DNA of 64,000 nt from Billgrantia saliphila. GTDB lineage: Bacteria > Pseudomonadota > Gammaproteobacteria > Pseudomonadales > Halomonadaceae. Under the pieces are notes generated by a model that saw only the letters and a list, made by a program, of their open reading frames with translations, was not told the origin of the DNA and ran no database searches. Positions within the stretch are counted from its first letter, which is position 1, and each line of letters begins with the position of its first letter. Both the position numbers and the translations under genes were made by a program. Positions 7,615 to 15,498 of this stretch are shown here, piece by piece. The DNA lies in assembly GCF_002930105.1 (NCBI RefSeq), contig NZ_PJRN01000009.1, positions 1 through 64,000 on the forward strand, written 5' to 3'.

Positions 7615-9291
7615 TCAGACGTCCCATGCGGCACCCTCCCCGACGGGACAGCGGGCGATGGCAATGCCGTGGGGCGGCAGCCGTAGCCGGCCTTCGCTCC
7701 AGGTGCCGTCGACCCAGGCCGGCGCATCGTCGAGCGGGCTCGCCTGGCCCGGTGCCGGTAGCTCGCGGGGGGCATCGTTGAAGTTGAGTGCTACCAGCAG
7801 CCGCTCTCGCGGCGCGTCACCGGGGTGGCTGCGCTCCAGGCACAGCACGCCGTCGCGCACCGGGTGGTAGCGAACCTCCCCCTTCACCAGCGCCATGTGC
7901 TCGCGACGGAAGGTGAGGAAGGCGCGATAGGCATTGAGCAGCGAATCGGGATCGCCATCCTGCTGGTTCATGGCCAGATCCAGGTGCTCGTCGGGCACCG
8001 GAAGCCAGGGCTGGCCCCGGGAGAAGTCGCCGTGCTGGGTAACGCCGCACCAAGGGTGGGGCGTGCGGCAGCCGTCGCGTCCTTTGTAGGCCGGCCAAAA
8101 GGTGATACCCGCCGGGTCGACGAGTTGCTCCAGGGTCAGCTCGGCCTCGGTCAAGCCCAGCTCCTCGCCCTGATAGAGGCATACGCTGCCGCGCTGAGTG
8201 AGCAGGAAGGCCATATAGAGGCGCAGCTTGGCCAGATCGCCTTCGGCGTGCCAGCGCGTGGCGACTCGAGGCACGTCGTGATTGCCCAGCGCCCAGCATG
8301 GCCAGCCGTCGCCGATGCACGCCTCCATGGCGGTCATCGTCCGATGCAGGAACACGGGGTCGTGGCGCTCGCCGAGCAGATCGAAGGAGTAGGCCATGTG
8401 CAGGCGGCGGCCGCCCTGCGTATAGGCGGCCATCACGTTCAGCGAATCGTCGTCGCCCACCTCGCCGAGGCCGGTGGTGCCGGGGTATTCGTCGAGCAGT
8501 GCGCGCAGCTGCTCAAGAAAGACCAGATTCTCCGGCTGGGTCTTGTCGTACAGATGTTGCTGGAAGCCGTAGGGGTTGTCCGGACGCACCCCGAGGAAGC
8601 TCTCCACCGCCTTGGTCCGCGGCGGGTTGTCCTTGAGTTCGCCGTGAGTGCAGAAGTTGATGGCGTCGAGGCGAAAGCCGTCGACACCGCGATCCAGCCA
8701 GAAGCGCACCTCGTCGAGGATCGCTTCGACTACCGCCGGGTTGCGGAAGTTGAGATCCGGCTGGCTGGCGAGGAAGTTGTGCAGGTAGTACTGGCAGCGG
8801 TGGGTATCCCACTGCCATGAGCTGCCGCCGAAGACCGACTGCCAGTTGGTGGGCGGGGAACCGTCGGGCTTGGCATCGGCCCAGACGTACCAGTCGGCCT
8901 TGGGGTTGTCGCGGCTCGCCCGGCTCTCGAGGAACCACGGGTGCTGATCGGAGGTATGCGACAGCACCTGATCGATTGTTACCTTCAAGCCGCGGGCATG
9001 TGCGGCCTTCACCAGACGGTCGAAGTCGTCCAGCGTGCCGAACATGGGGTCGACCCCGCGATAATCGGACACGTCGTAGCCGAAGTCCTTCATCGGCGAG
9101 GTGAAGAAGGGCGACAGCCAGATGGCATCGACCCCCAGCGAGGCGATGTAGTCGAGCTTGTCGATCACCCCCGGCAGGTCGCCGATACCGTCGCCATTGC
9201 TGTCCATGAAGCTGCGCGGATAGATCTGGTAGATCACTGCGCCGCGCCACCAATCCTGCCCCTGCTTGCCATGGATCGTCTGTCTGCTCAT
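7615..9291 (-). CDS. Alpha-glucosidase, GH13 family
   Basis: Protein of 558 residues from ATG at 9291 (AGGGG upstream; the frame is open 12 codons further). It begins with the classic GH13 pattern WWRGAVIYQIYPRSFMDSNG and carries the TIM-barrel regions: DQVLSHTSDQHPWF (region I), GVDGFRLDAIN with nucleophile Asp209, GLGEVGDD with acid/base Glu277, and ALGNHDVPR with Asp339. It hydrolyses terminal alpha-glucosidic bonds of short maltooligosaccharides, sucrose-like sugars or isomaltose; the exact bond is not readable here. There is no signal peptide, so it acts in the cytoplasm on imported sugars. The ABC ATPase that should feed it is only a relic downstream, and a MalT-like relic lies upstream, so the sugar-uptake module appears broken. 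Confidence 0.93.
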   Translation of the reverse strand: MSRQTIHGKQGQDWWRGAVIYQIYPRSFMDSNGDGIGDLPGVIDKLDYIASLGVDAIWLSPFFTSPMKDFGYDVSDYRGVDPMFGTLDDFDRLVKAAHARGLKVTIDQVLSHTSDQHPWFLESRASRDNPKADWYVWADAKPDGSPPTNWQSVFGGSSWQWDTHRCQYYLHNFLASQPDLNFRNPAVVEAILDEVRFWLDRGVDGFRLDAINFCTHGELKDNPPRTKAVESFLGVRPDNPYGFQQHLYDKTQPENLVFLEQLRALLDEYPGTTGLGEVGDDDSLNVMAAYTQGGRRLHMAYSFDLLGERHDPVFLHRTMTAMEACIGDGWPCWALGNHDVPRVATRWHAEGDLAKLRLYMAFLLTQRGSVCLYQGEELGLTEAELTLEQLVDPAGITFWPAYKGRDGCRTPHPWCGVTQHGDFSRGQPWLPVPDEHLDLAMNQQDGDPDSLLNAYRAFLTFRREHMALVKGEVRYHPVRDGVLCLERSHPGDAPRERLLVALNFNDAPRELPAPGQASPLDDAPAWVDGTWSEGRLRLPPHGIAIARCPVGEGAAWDV

Positions 9292-9454
9292 GTCGTGCCC
9301 CTGTCGGTGTCCTGGCATCGTCGGCAAAGGCCGTACCTGTGACGACAGCGATTGTGACGAAAATGCTCATGACAGGGTGACGTGAAGCGTCCCGGGGAAA
9401 ACTTCTACGTCCTGCGCGGACCGGGCTAGACGGGGGGAGGCGGCTGGTTCCCCC

Positions 9455-9627
9455 CCCGATGCGGGAGAGCAGCTCGCCGGCCAGGGCGATGGCCTCCTCG
9501 CGGCTTTGTATGCGCTGATTCTGATGGAGAAAATAGTGATGGAAGCGAAACCACCGCGCATGGGGCTCGATCCGCTGCATGAGCAGGCCGGCGCGGTCGA
9601 GCGCTACCAGGCGTTGGGAAAGGCGCT
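9455..9627 (-). pseudogene. Fragment resembling a MalT/LuxR-type regulator
   Basis: Between the glucosidase start and the kbl stop, the minus strand encodes [17 protein letters not shown], then a segment ending RWFRFHHYFLHQNQRIQ. This strongly recalls the central region of MalT-like LuxR regulators, where a leucine-rich helix pair precedes a W-[YF]-R-[YF]-HH-[LY]-F motif. There is no start, no N-terminal P-loop and no C-terminal LuxR helix-turn-helix in the vicinity, and the frame loses protein-like character near 9455. I read it as a small relic of a maltose-type regulator next to the sugar gene. The match is short, so an unrelated origin is possible. Confidence 0.4.
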
Positions 9628-10818
9628 CTAAAGGCCCAAACGCTCCTTCACCCGGCCGAAGGCGGCGAGTGCCGCTTCCAGGTCGTCGCGGGTCAGCGCT
9701 GCGGACATCTGGGTGCGGATGCGCGCCTTGCCCTGGGGGACCACCGGGTAGGAGAAGGCGATCACGTAGATCCCCTCCTTGAGCATTTCCTCGGCGAAGC
9801 GACCGGCAAGGCCGGCGTCGTGCAGCATCACGGGGACTATAGGGTGCTCACCGGGCAGCAGTTCGAAGCCAAGCCGCTCGAGCCCTTCGCGGAAGAAGGC
9901 GGTGTTCTCCTTAAGCCGCTCGCGCAACTCACGTGATTCCGCGGCGAGTTCGATGGCCTTCAGCGCGCCGGCGATTACCGGCGGTGCCACGGTATTGGAG
10001 AAGAGATACGGACGCGAGCGCTGGCGCAGCAGCTCGATCACCTCGCGCTTGCCGCTGGTGTAGCCGCCGCTGGCACCGCCCAGCGCCTTGCCCAGGGTGC
10101 CGGTGGTGATGTCGATGCGGTCCATGCAGCCGCGGTATTCATGGGTGCCGCGCCCGCCTTCGCCGAGGAAGCCGGTGGCGTGGCAATCGTCGAAATGCAC
10201 GAGCGCCCCGTAGCGTTCGGCCAGGTTGCAGATCTCGTCGAGTCGGGCGATGTAGCCGTCCATGGAGAACACGCCGTCGGTGGTGATCAGCTTGAAACGG
10301 GCGCCGTCGCGTTCGGCGGCCTTGAGCTGCTGCTCCAGGTCGGCCATGTCGTTGTTGCGGTAACGATAGCGCTTGGCCTTGGACAGCCGGACACCGTCGA
10401 TGATGCTGGCATGGTTGAGTTCATCGGAGATTACCGCATCCTCGGCGCCGAGCAGGGTCTCGAACAGCCCGCCGTTGGCGTCGAAGCAAGAGGGGTAGAG
10501 GATGGTGTCCTCCGTGCCGAGGAAGTCGGTCAGGCGCTGTTCGAGCTGCTTGTGCAGGCTTTGGGTACCGCAGATGAAACGCACAGAGGCCAGGCCGTAG
10601 CCCCACTCCTCGAGCCCGGCCCTGGCGGCGGCGTTGACCTCCGGGTGCTGGGCCAGGCCTAGGTAGTTGTTTGCGCACAGGTTGAGTACCTCCTGGCCGG
10701 CATTGATGCCCACATGCGCCCCCTGAGGCGTGGTCAGCTGGCGCTCGTGCTTGTACAGTCCGGCCTGGCGAATGGCGTCGAGCTCGCCGCGCAGGTGCTG
10801 CTGAAAGGCTCCGTACAT
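9628..10818 (-). CDS. kbl: 2-amino-3-ketobutyrate coenzyme A ligase (glycine C-acetyltransferase)
   Basis: Protein of 396 residues, the usual length for Kbl. It is a PLP enzyme of the alpha-oxoamine synthase family that cleaves 2-amino-3-ketobutyrate with CoA into glycine and acetyl-CoA, the second step of threonine degradation. Visible motifs: [14 protein letters not shown] near the N-terminus, [28 protein letters not shown] (PLP-ring contacts) and [13 protein letters not shown] with the Schiff-base lysine at 244. The ATG lies one base behind the stop of tdh, so both are cotranslated from one mRNA in the order tdh-kbl, the reverse of the kbl-tdh order of E. coli. Confidence 0.97.
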   Translation of the reverse strand: MYGAFQQHLRGELDAIRQAGLYKHERQLTTPQGAHVGINAGQEVLNLCANNYLGLAQHPEVNAAARAGLEEWGYGLASVRFICGTQSLHKQLEQRLTDFLGTEDTILYPSCFDANGGLFETLLGAEDAVISDELNHASIIDGVRLSKAKRYRYRNNDMADLEQQLKAAERDGARFKLITTDGVFSMDGYIARLDEICNLAERYGALVHFDDCHATGFLGEGGRGTHEYRGCMDRIDITTGTLGKALGGASGGYTSGKREVIELLRQRSRPYLFSNTVAPPVIAGALKAIELAAESRELRERLKENTAFFREGLERLGFELLPGEHPIVPVMLHDAGLAGRFAEEMLKEGIYVIAFSYPVVPQGKARIRTQMSAALTRDDLEAALAAFGRVKERLGL

Positions 10819-10819
10819 G

Positions 10820-11848
10820 TCATGACTCCCAGTTGAGAACGACCTTGCTCGCTTCTCCGCTCAGCATGGCATCGAAGCCGCGCTGAAACTCGGTGTAAGG
10901 CAAACGATGGGTGATCACCGGCGAGATATCGAGGCCGGACTCGATCATCACCGACATCTTGTACCAGGTCTCGTACATCTCGCGGCCGTAGATTCCCTTC
11001 AATGTCAGCATGTTGAAGATTACCGTATTCCAGTCGATGCCGATCTCCTCGGTGGGGATGCCGAGCATGGCGATCTTGCCGCCGTGGCACATGTTGGCCA
11101 GCATGTCGCGCAGCGCGGCGGGGCTGCCGGACATTTCCAGGCCTACGTCAAAGCCCTCGGTGAGGCCCAGCTCGCGCTGCACGTCGGCAAGATTCTCGCG
11201 CCCGACGTTCACCGTGCGAGTGGCCCCCAGGCGAGAGGCCAGTTCCAGACGCCCCGGATTGAGATCGGTAATTACCACGTGGCGCGCGCCGGCATGACGG
11301 CATACCGCAGCGGCCATTGCGCCGATCGGCCCGGCGCCGGTGATCAGCACGTCCTCGCCGAGCAGATCGTACTGCAGCGCGGTGTGCACGGCGTTGCCCA
11401 ATGGGTCGAACAGGGCGGCCACGTCGAGATCGATGCCCGGCTTGTGTTCCCACACGTTGGACATGGGCAGCGACACGTACTCGGCGAAGGCCCCCGGGCG
11501 ATTCACCCCCACGCCGCTGGTGTGAGCGCACAAATGGCGGCGCCCGGCCAGACAGTTGCGGCAGCGGCCGCACACCACGTGGCCCTCGCCGGAAACGATC
11601 TGGCCCGGATGGAAGTCGTTGACGTTGGAGCCCACCTCGACGATCTCGCCGACGAACTCGTGTCCCACCACCATAGGCACGGGAATGGTCTTTTGCGCCC
11701 AGCTATCCCACTTGTAGATGTGCACGTCGGTGCCGCAGATCGCCGTGCGCTTCACCTTGATCAGCACGTCGTTGATGCCGACCTCGGGAGCCGGTACGTC
11801 TTCCAGCCATAGGCCGGGTGCCGCCTCCTTCTTGACCAGTGCTTTCAT
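10820..11848 (-). CDS. tdh: L-threonine 3-dehydrogenase
   Basis: Protein of 342 residues (E. coli Tdh has 341). The start at 11848 ([19 protein letters not shown]) was chosen because it matches the family N-terminus and has GAGAAGG upstream; the open frame continues 44 codons without homology. It is a zinc-dependent medium-chain dehydrogenase that oxidises threonine to 2-amino-3-ketobutyrate with NAD. Catalytic zinc ligands Cys38, His63 and Glu64 and the structural zinc cysteines 93, 96, 99 and 107 are all present, as is the Rossmann motif [18 protein letters not shown]. It is followed by kbl after one base. Regulation is probably by the divergent XRE-cupin gene, judged from arrangement only. 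Confidence 0.97.
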   Translation of the reverse strand: MKALVKKEAAPGLWLEDVPAPEVGINDVLIKVKRTAICGTDVHIYKWDSWAQKTIPVPMVVGHEFVGEIVEVGSNVNDFHPGQIVSGEGHVVCGRCRNCLAGRRHLCAHTSGVGVNRPGAFAEYVSLPMSNVWEHKPGIDLDVAALFDPLGNAVHTALQYDLLGEDVLITGAGPIGAMAAAVCRHAGARHVVITDLNPGRLELASRLGATRTVNVGRENLADVQRELGLTEGFDVGLEMSGSPAALRDMLANMCHGGKIAMLGIPTEEIGIDWNTVIFNMLTLKGIYGREMYETWYKMSVMIESGLDISPVITHRLPYTEFQRGFDAMLSGEASKVVLNWES

Positions 11849-12140
11849 GTCGTTACCTTCTCGCTTGTCTTGGGTTCGGGGTTCAGGACAGGGTTCGGGT
11901 TTCGGGCAGAGTGTGGAGTGGACAGTGAATTCAGGAACGGTCAGTGGTGCTGGAATCGTCGGTGCGAACGGCGCTGGCAATTCGCATCGGGGTGTTTAGG
12001 ATAAGAGAGTGATTTCCAGTATTGCAGAAACAATCCAATATACAAGATTAATTTCCCTTATGATGGAGTTCGCCTGCGCGCCGCCTCCTACGGCGCGGTT
12101 AGGCATCGGCTCCCAGGCATACGGTAGAGAGGAGCAGCGG
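11849..12140. promoter_or_regulatory. Divergent promoter region of tdh-kbl and the XRE-cupin regulator
   Basis: A 292-base intergenic region that turns AT-rich at about 12000-12062. On the minus strand, TTGTAT and AATACT are about 16 bases apart (around 12046 to 12020) and could be the -35 and -10 of tdh. The same stretch contains the inverted arms TATTG and CAATA with an 11-base spacer, a candidate operator. These sites are eyeballed only. Confidence 0.35.
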
Positions 12141-12728
12141 GTGGAAGACAGAACAGCGGTGGAGTCTCCGGGCGAGGCGGGCAGCCAGGCCCTCTCCGGC
12201 CGTGTGATCGAACTGCGCAAGAAGCGTGGGCTCACGCTGGAACAGCTGGCAGCGGCTTCCGGTGTCAGTCGCTCGATGCTCAGCCAGATCGAGCGGGGCA
12301 GGGCCAATCCCACCCTGGCAGTGACGCTGCGCATCGCCCAGGCCTTCGGCATGAATATCGGCGACCTGGTGGACCAGCCGTGGACGGCGTCGCGCATCGA
12401 GGTGGTGCGCAGCGACGACACCAGCCAGTTGTTCCGTGACGACCACGAGTGCCGCATACGCACGCTCTCGCCGTTGCACATGGAGAAAAACGTCGAGTTC
12501 TACGAGATACGTCTCGCTCCCGGCGCCCGTTTGCACAGTGCGGCGCACTTCGAGGGAACGCGGGAACTGCTCACTGTCACGCGTGGCCGCGCCGCCGTAC
12601 TGGCCGGCGACAACCGCTGCGAATTGAACCCCGGCGATTCGGCTCACTACCACGCCGACCTCGAACACACCATCGTGAACCGTGGCGACGAGGAGCTGAT
12701 CGCCTTCCTTGTGGTGACCTATCAGTAA
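12141..12728 (+). CDS. XRE-family transcriptional regulator with C-terminal cupin
   Basis: Protein of 195 residues. GTG at 12141 is preferred to upstream codons because GAGAGGAG stands 6-7 bases before it. Residues about 15-70 are a Cro/C1-type helix-turn-helix (LSGRVIELRKKRGLTLEQLA, then GVSRSMLSQIERGRANPTLA). A cupin-2 barrel follows (FYEIRLAPGARLHSAAHFEG, LNPGDSAHYHADLEHTIVN), where a small ligand would bind. This domain pair is common in local regulators of amino-acid metabolism genes. Its divergent position suggests it controls tdh-kbl, perhaps in response to threonine, glycine or a related metabolite; the ligand is not deducible. Confidence 0.88.
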   Translation: MEDRTAVESPGEAGSQALSGRVIELRKKRGLTLEQLAAASGVSRSMLSQIERGRANPTLAVTLRIAQAFGMNIGDLVDQPWTASRIEVVRSDDTSQLFRDDHECRIRTLSPLHMEKNVEFYEIRLAPGARLHSAAHFEGTRELLTVTRGRAAVLAGDNRCELNPGDSAHYHADLEHTIVNRGDEELIAFLVVTYQ

Positions 12729-12786
12729 GCGGGCGAGCAGCAGAGCGGCTCGTCACTCCCTTTACGTTTGGCAATGAGGAGGCGCT

Positions 12787-13554
12787 GTGGCAGGCCTGGT
12801 CTATTGGCTGGACATGGCGGGCGTCATCGTGTTTGCGCTGTCGGGGGTGATACTCGCCTGTCGCTCGCGCATGGATCCGTTCGGCATGCTGGTGCTGGCC
12901 GCCGTCACCGGTATCGGCGGTGGCACCCTGCGCGACCTGGTGCTCGGCGTGCGTCCGGTGTTCTGGGTCGCCGATCCTACCTACCTGTGGGTGATCTTGG
13001 CCACGGTGGGTCTGTCCATCGTCGGCTTCCACTATATCCATCGTCTGTCGCGAGTATTCCTGCCGGTGGCCGATGCCTTCGGCCTGGCGCTGTTCACGGT
13101 GATCGGCGCGCACAAGGCGTTGCAGCTCGAGGCACCCGGTGTGGTGGCGGTATTGATGGGGCTGTTGACGGGCGTGGCGGGGGGCATGGTGCGTGAGGTG
13201 CTGGCGCGCCGCGTCCCCATGGTGCTGCGCCAGGAAGTCTACGCCACTGCCTCTATTGCCGGCGGCATCACCTACGTCGGGTTGGGGGCGCTGGGCGTTC
13301 CGCCGGGGATCGCCATCGGCTTGGCACTGGCCATGACGCTTGGGTTGCGCCTGGCGGCCATATACTGGGGAATTTCGCTGCCGGTCTTTGCCTGGGTCGT
13401 GATCCACCCGCCGGCGCCACCCCCGGACGCGATCGAATCGACGGAGAACGACGCGGGCAAGCGCGACAGGCGGGACCCTCCCCGATCCAAGGCCAGGGTA
13501 CGCATGATCTCGCCCAAGCGGGCCCGGGAGAAGCGAGGCGCGGGCGATGCCTAG
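12787..13554 (+). CDS. TRIC-type (UPF0126/YicG-like) membrane channel protein
   Basis: Protein of 255 residues with a GTG start at 12787 behind a strong GAGGAGG. It has about seven membrane segments arranged as two repeats, each holding a glycine-rich bend: AVTGIGGGTLRDLVLG in the first and LLTGVAGGMVREVLARR in the second. These are the hallmarks of the UPF0126 family, bacterial relatives of trimeric intracellular cation channels and proposed monovalent-cation channels. The last 55 residues are a hydrophilic basic tail that is longer than usual. The gene overlaps the next by 8 bases. A role in potassium or sodium balance would fit a salt-adapted organism but is inferred. Confidence 0.85.
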   Translation: MAGLVYWLDMAGVIVFALSGVILACRSRMDPFGMLVLAAVTGIGGGTLRDLVLGVRPVFWVADPTYLWVILATVGLSIVGFHYIHRLSRVFLPVADAFGLALFTVIGAHKALQLEAPGVVAVLMGLLTGVAGGMVREVLARRVPMVLRQEVYATASIAGGITYVGLGALGVPPGIAIGLALAMTLGLRLAAIYWGISLPVFAWVVIHPPAPPPDAIESTENDAGKRDRRDPPRSKARVRMISPKRAREKRGAGDA

Positions 13555-14647
13555 GTGGACGCGGCGCAGCTTCTTGGGTCGCGCCTACGCTCTGCTGCTG
13601 CTGGCCTGGCTGGCCGGCTGCGTCGCCCTGGCTCCGACGCCGACGCCCCGGGAGGCCGGCCGCGCTATCCAGGTCATCTACGATGCCGCTCTGCACGAAC
13701 TGCCCCACGACAAGCAGCGCCACTATGCCCAGCGGCTCTATCGCATCGGAGGGGACCCGGCATATCTCGCTCCTATGGAGGCACACGGTCGTCGGCTGTT
13801 ATCCCAGCTCCAGCATGACATCGCTGGGCTGGAGGAGCCCGGCCACGGGGCGGCCCGCGGACGGGAGATCGTTGCCGGGCATGCACGGCGCACCGCCAAG
13901 CAGCGTGCGCGCCAGGCCATGCTCTCTGAGTGGGGGGAGGTCGCCTTCGGCCGCCAGTTGCTTTTCCGCCTGATCCAGGCCGACTATTACGGCCTGCTGG
14001 TACGCTTGCCCGAGCATGACCGTGCGCTCGACTACCTGGCGAGCCTGGAGTGGCGAGCCTTTCTCACCGACCCCGAGGTTATCCGCATCTATGCGGCTCA
14101 GGTAGCGAACCAGACCGAATTCCTTCACCAGCTCGGTATCGTCGACCTGCGCCGCGAGGTTCGCGTTGCCTTCCAGAGGGTTTACCCCCCCACCGACACG
14201 GCGCTGCTGGACGAGGCCGCTTACCACAATCGACTCTACGGCATGACCCACGTGGTGATCGCCGACAGCCGCTACTATCAGCGCTGGGTGGAGCCCGAGC
14301 GACACGCCTGGATCCTGGACGCCTTCTCCAGAGAGATCGATCGCATCGTGAACGAGGCGACGGCGGACATTCAGGCCGAGGTGGCGCTGTCATTCCTGCT
14401 GGCCGGCCAGGCGAATCATCCCGCCGTGGGGCGTATACGTCAGGCCCTGGTCGCGGCGATCGATCCGCAGTCGGGCATCATCCCGTCGACTTCGGGCAGT
14501 ACCGACCTGATTCACGGCGAGCATCGCAACGTGCTGGCGATCATGGTGCTCACCTGGCCGGGGCAGCTCCACCCCGGCCCCGACCTGTCACGGTGGCTAC
14601 CAGAGTCCGAGCTGTTCCCGGTCGACGACGGAGAGCGGCAGCTGTGA
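13547..14647 (+). CDS. DUF3541-like lipoprotein
   Basis: Protein of 366 residues beginning with a lipoprotein signal (LLLLAWLAGC, lipobox Cys25), so it should be attached to a membrane facing the periplasm. The mature part is helical and rich in Arg and Tyr, with stretches such as LYRIGGDPAYLAPM, AYHNRLYGMTHVVIADSRYYQ and STSGSTDLIHGEHRNVLAIM. The His/Asp-bearing last motif and the overall length recall DUF3541 proteins, whose function is unknown; the family call is from memory and moderate. The start overlaps the TRIC gene by 8 bases, suggesting one operon. Its 3' end overlaps the opposite-strand acyltransferase gene tail-to-tail by 51 bases. Confidence 0.65.
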   Translation: MPRWTRRSFLGRAYALLLLAWLAGCVALAPTPTPREAGRAIQVIYDAALHELPHDKQRHYAQRLYRIGGDPAYLAPMEAHGRRLLSQLQHDIAGLEEPGHGAARGREIVAGHARRTAKQRARQAMLSEWGEVAFGRQLLFRLIQADYYGLLVRLPEHDRALDYLASLEWRAFLTDPEVIRIYAAQVANQTEFLHQLGIVDLRREVRVAFQRVYPPTDTALLDEAAYHNRLYGMTHVVIADSRYYQRWVEPERHAWILDAFSREIDRIVNEATADIQAEVALSFLLAGQANHPAVGRIRQALVAAIDPQSGIIPSTSGSTDLIHGEHRNVLAIMVLTWPGQLHPGPDLSRWLPESELFPVDDGERQL

Positions 14648-15409
14648 GGCCAGGCGTGAGCGGATCAACTGGTAGGGCATGACCAGCGCAGGGTTCATCT
14701 CGCGCTTGGCCACCACATTGTCGATGTAGAAGGCGTTGCGTGTACCGTGTAGCTCGATGGGATCACCGATACGCGTGAAGCGGAAGCCCGACATGGCCAG
14801 CAGGCGGGGCAGCCGAGACGCCATCATGGCGAAGATGTGCCGACGCCCCACCAGTTCTACCAGGGCATGGGTGGCAAGGAACAGCGAGATGGTGATCAGT
14901 GGGAAGACTCGTCGCTCTTCCTCGGAAAAGGTGTAGGCGAGGCGTGTGTCGTCCAGGGTTTCGTGGCAAATGGGGCGGTTGCGGAAGGCTCGGGCCGTGG
15001 CGAAGCGTGATATTTCGCAGATTTCGTCGAGGGGCAGGCGACAGGGGTGCAGGGTGGCGTGGGTCAGGCTCGTACCACCGTATTCCTGCAATGGAAGCCG
15101 CAGGTCGGGCTGTTCAGGGTCAGGGTCGGGCAGGACCAGGCGGAAGCACCCCGCGTCGATGCCCGACTGTCGATGTACCATCAGGCAGTGCAAGGCACTG
15201 TCATCGTAGGCATCGAGCTCCATGTTGGAGACCCCGTTGTCGGGTGGGGTATAACCGATTTCCTGGCAGTAGACCTCATGCCTCAAGCGATAGACGCGCT
15301 GCCTGTCATCGTCGTTACTGGCCAGCTTGAGGGAAAACTCATCGAGCAGCCGTTCGAACTGACTGTTGCGGCTGGCCGTTCCCTGCGCGGGTGTCCTGCG
15401 GTTTCCCAT
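14597..15409 (-). CDS. Exosortase/PEP-CTERM-associated acyltransferase family protein
   Basis: Protein of 270 residues from ATG at 15409 (AAGGAG upstream). The fold is that of the GNAT/autoinducer-synthase superfamily: DDRQRVYRLRHEVYCQEIGY, an acidic contact region, LPLDEICEISRFATARAFR, and the conserved late stretch ITISLFLATHALVELVGRRH. This pattern identifies the PEP-CTERM/exosortase system-associated acyltransferases, relatives of N-acyl-amino-acid and homoserine-lactone synthases, which would transfer an acyl chain from acyl-ACP to an amine. No exosortase, PEP-CTERM protein or exopolysaccharide biosynthesis cluster lies in the window, so it is an orphan here. Its product is unknown; a signal-like N-acyl amino acid is one possibility. 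Confidence 0.75.
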   Translation of the reverse strand: MGNRRTPAQGTASRNSQFERLLDEFSLKLASNDDDRQRVYRLRHEVYCQEIGYTPPDNGVSNMELDAYDDSALHCLMVHRQSGIDAGCFRLVLPDPDPEQPDLRLPLQEYGGTSLTHATLHPCRLPLDEICEISRFATARAFRNRPICHETLDDTRLAYTFSEEERRVFPLITISLFLATHALVELVGRRHIFAMMASRLPRLLAMSGFRFTRIGDPIELHGTRNAFYIDNVVAKREMNPALVMPYQLIRSRLASQLPLSVVDREQLGLW

Positions 15410-15498
15410 CGGTGCACTCCTTGCGCTAGACGTGGTAGCGATTACGTTATGGATACATCCTCTTTGTTGCAAAGTAGTCGATGCGAATCGAACACCAA

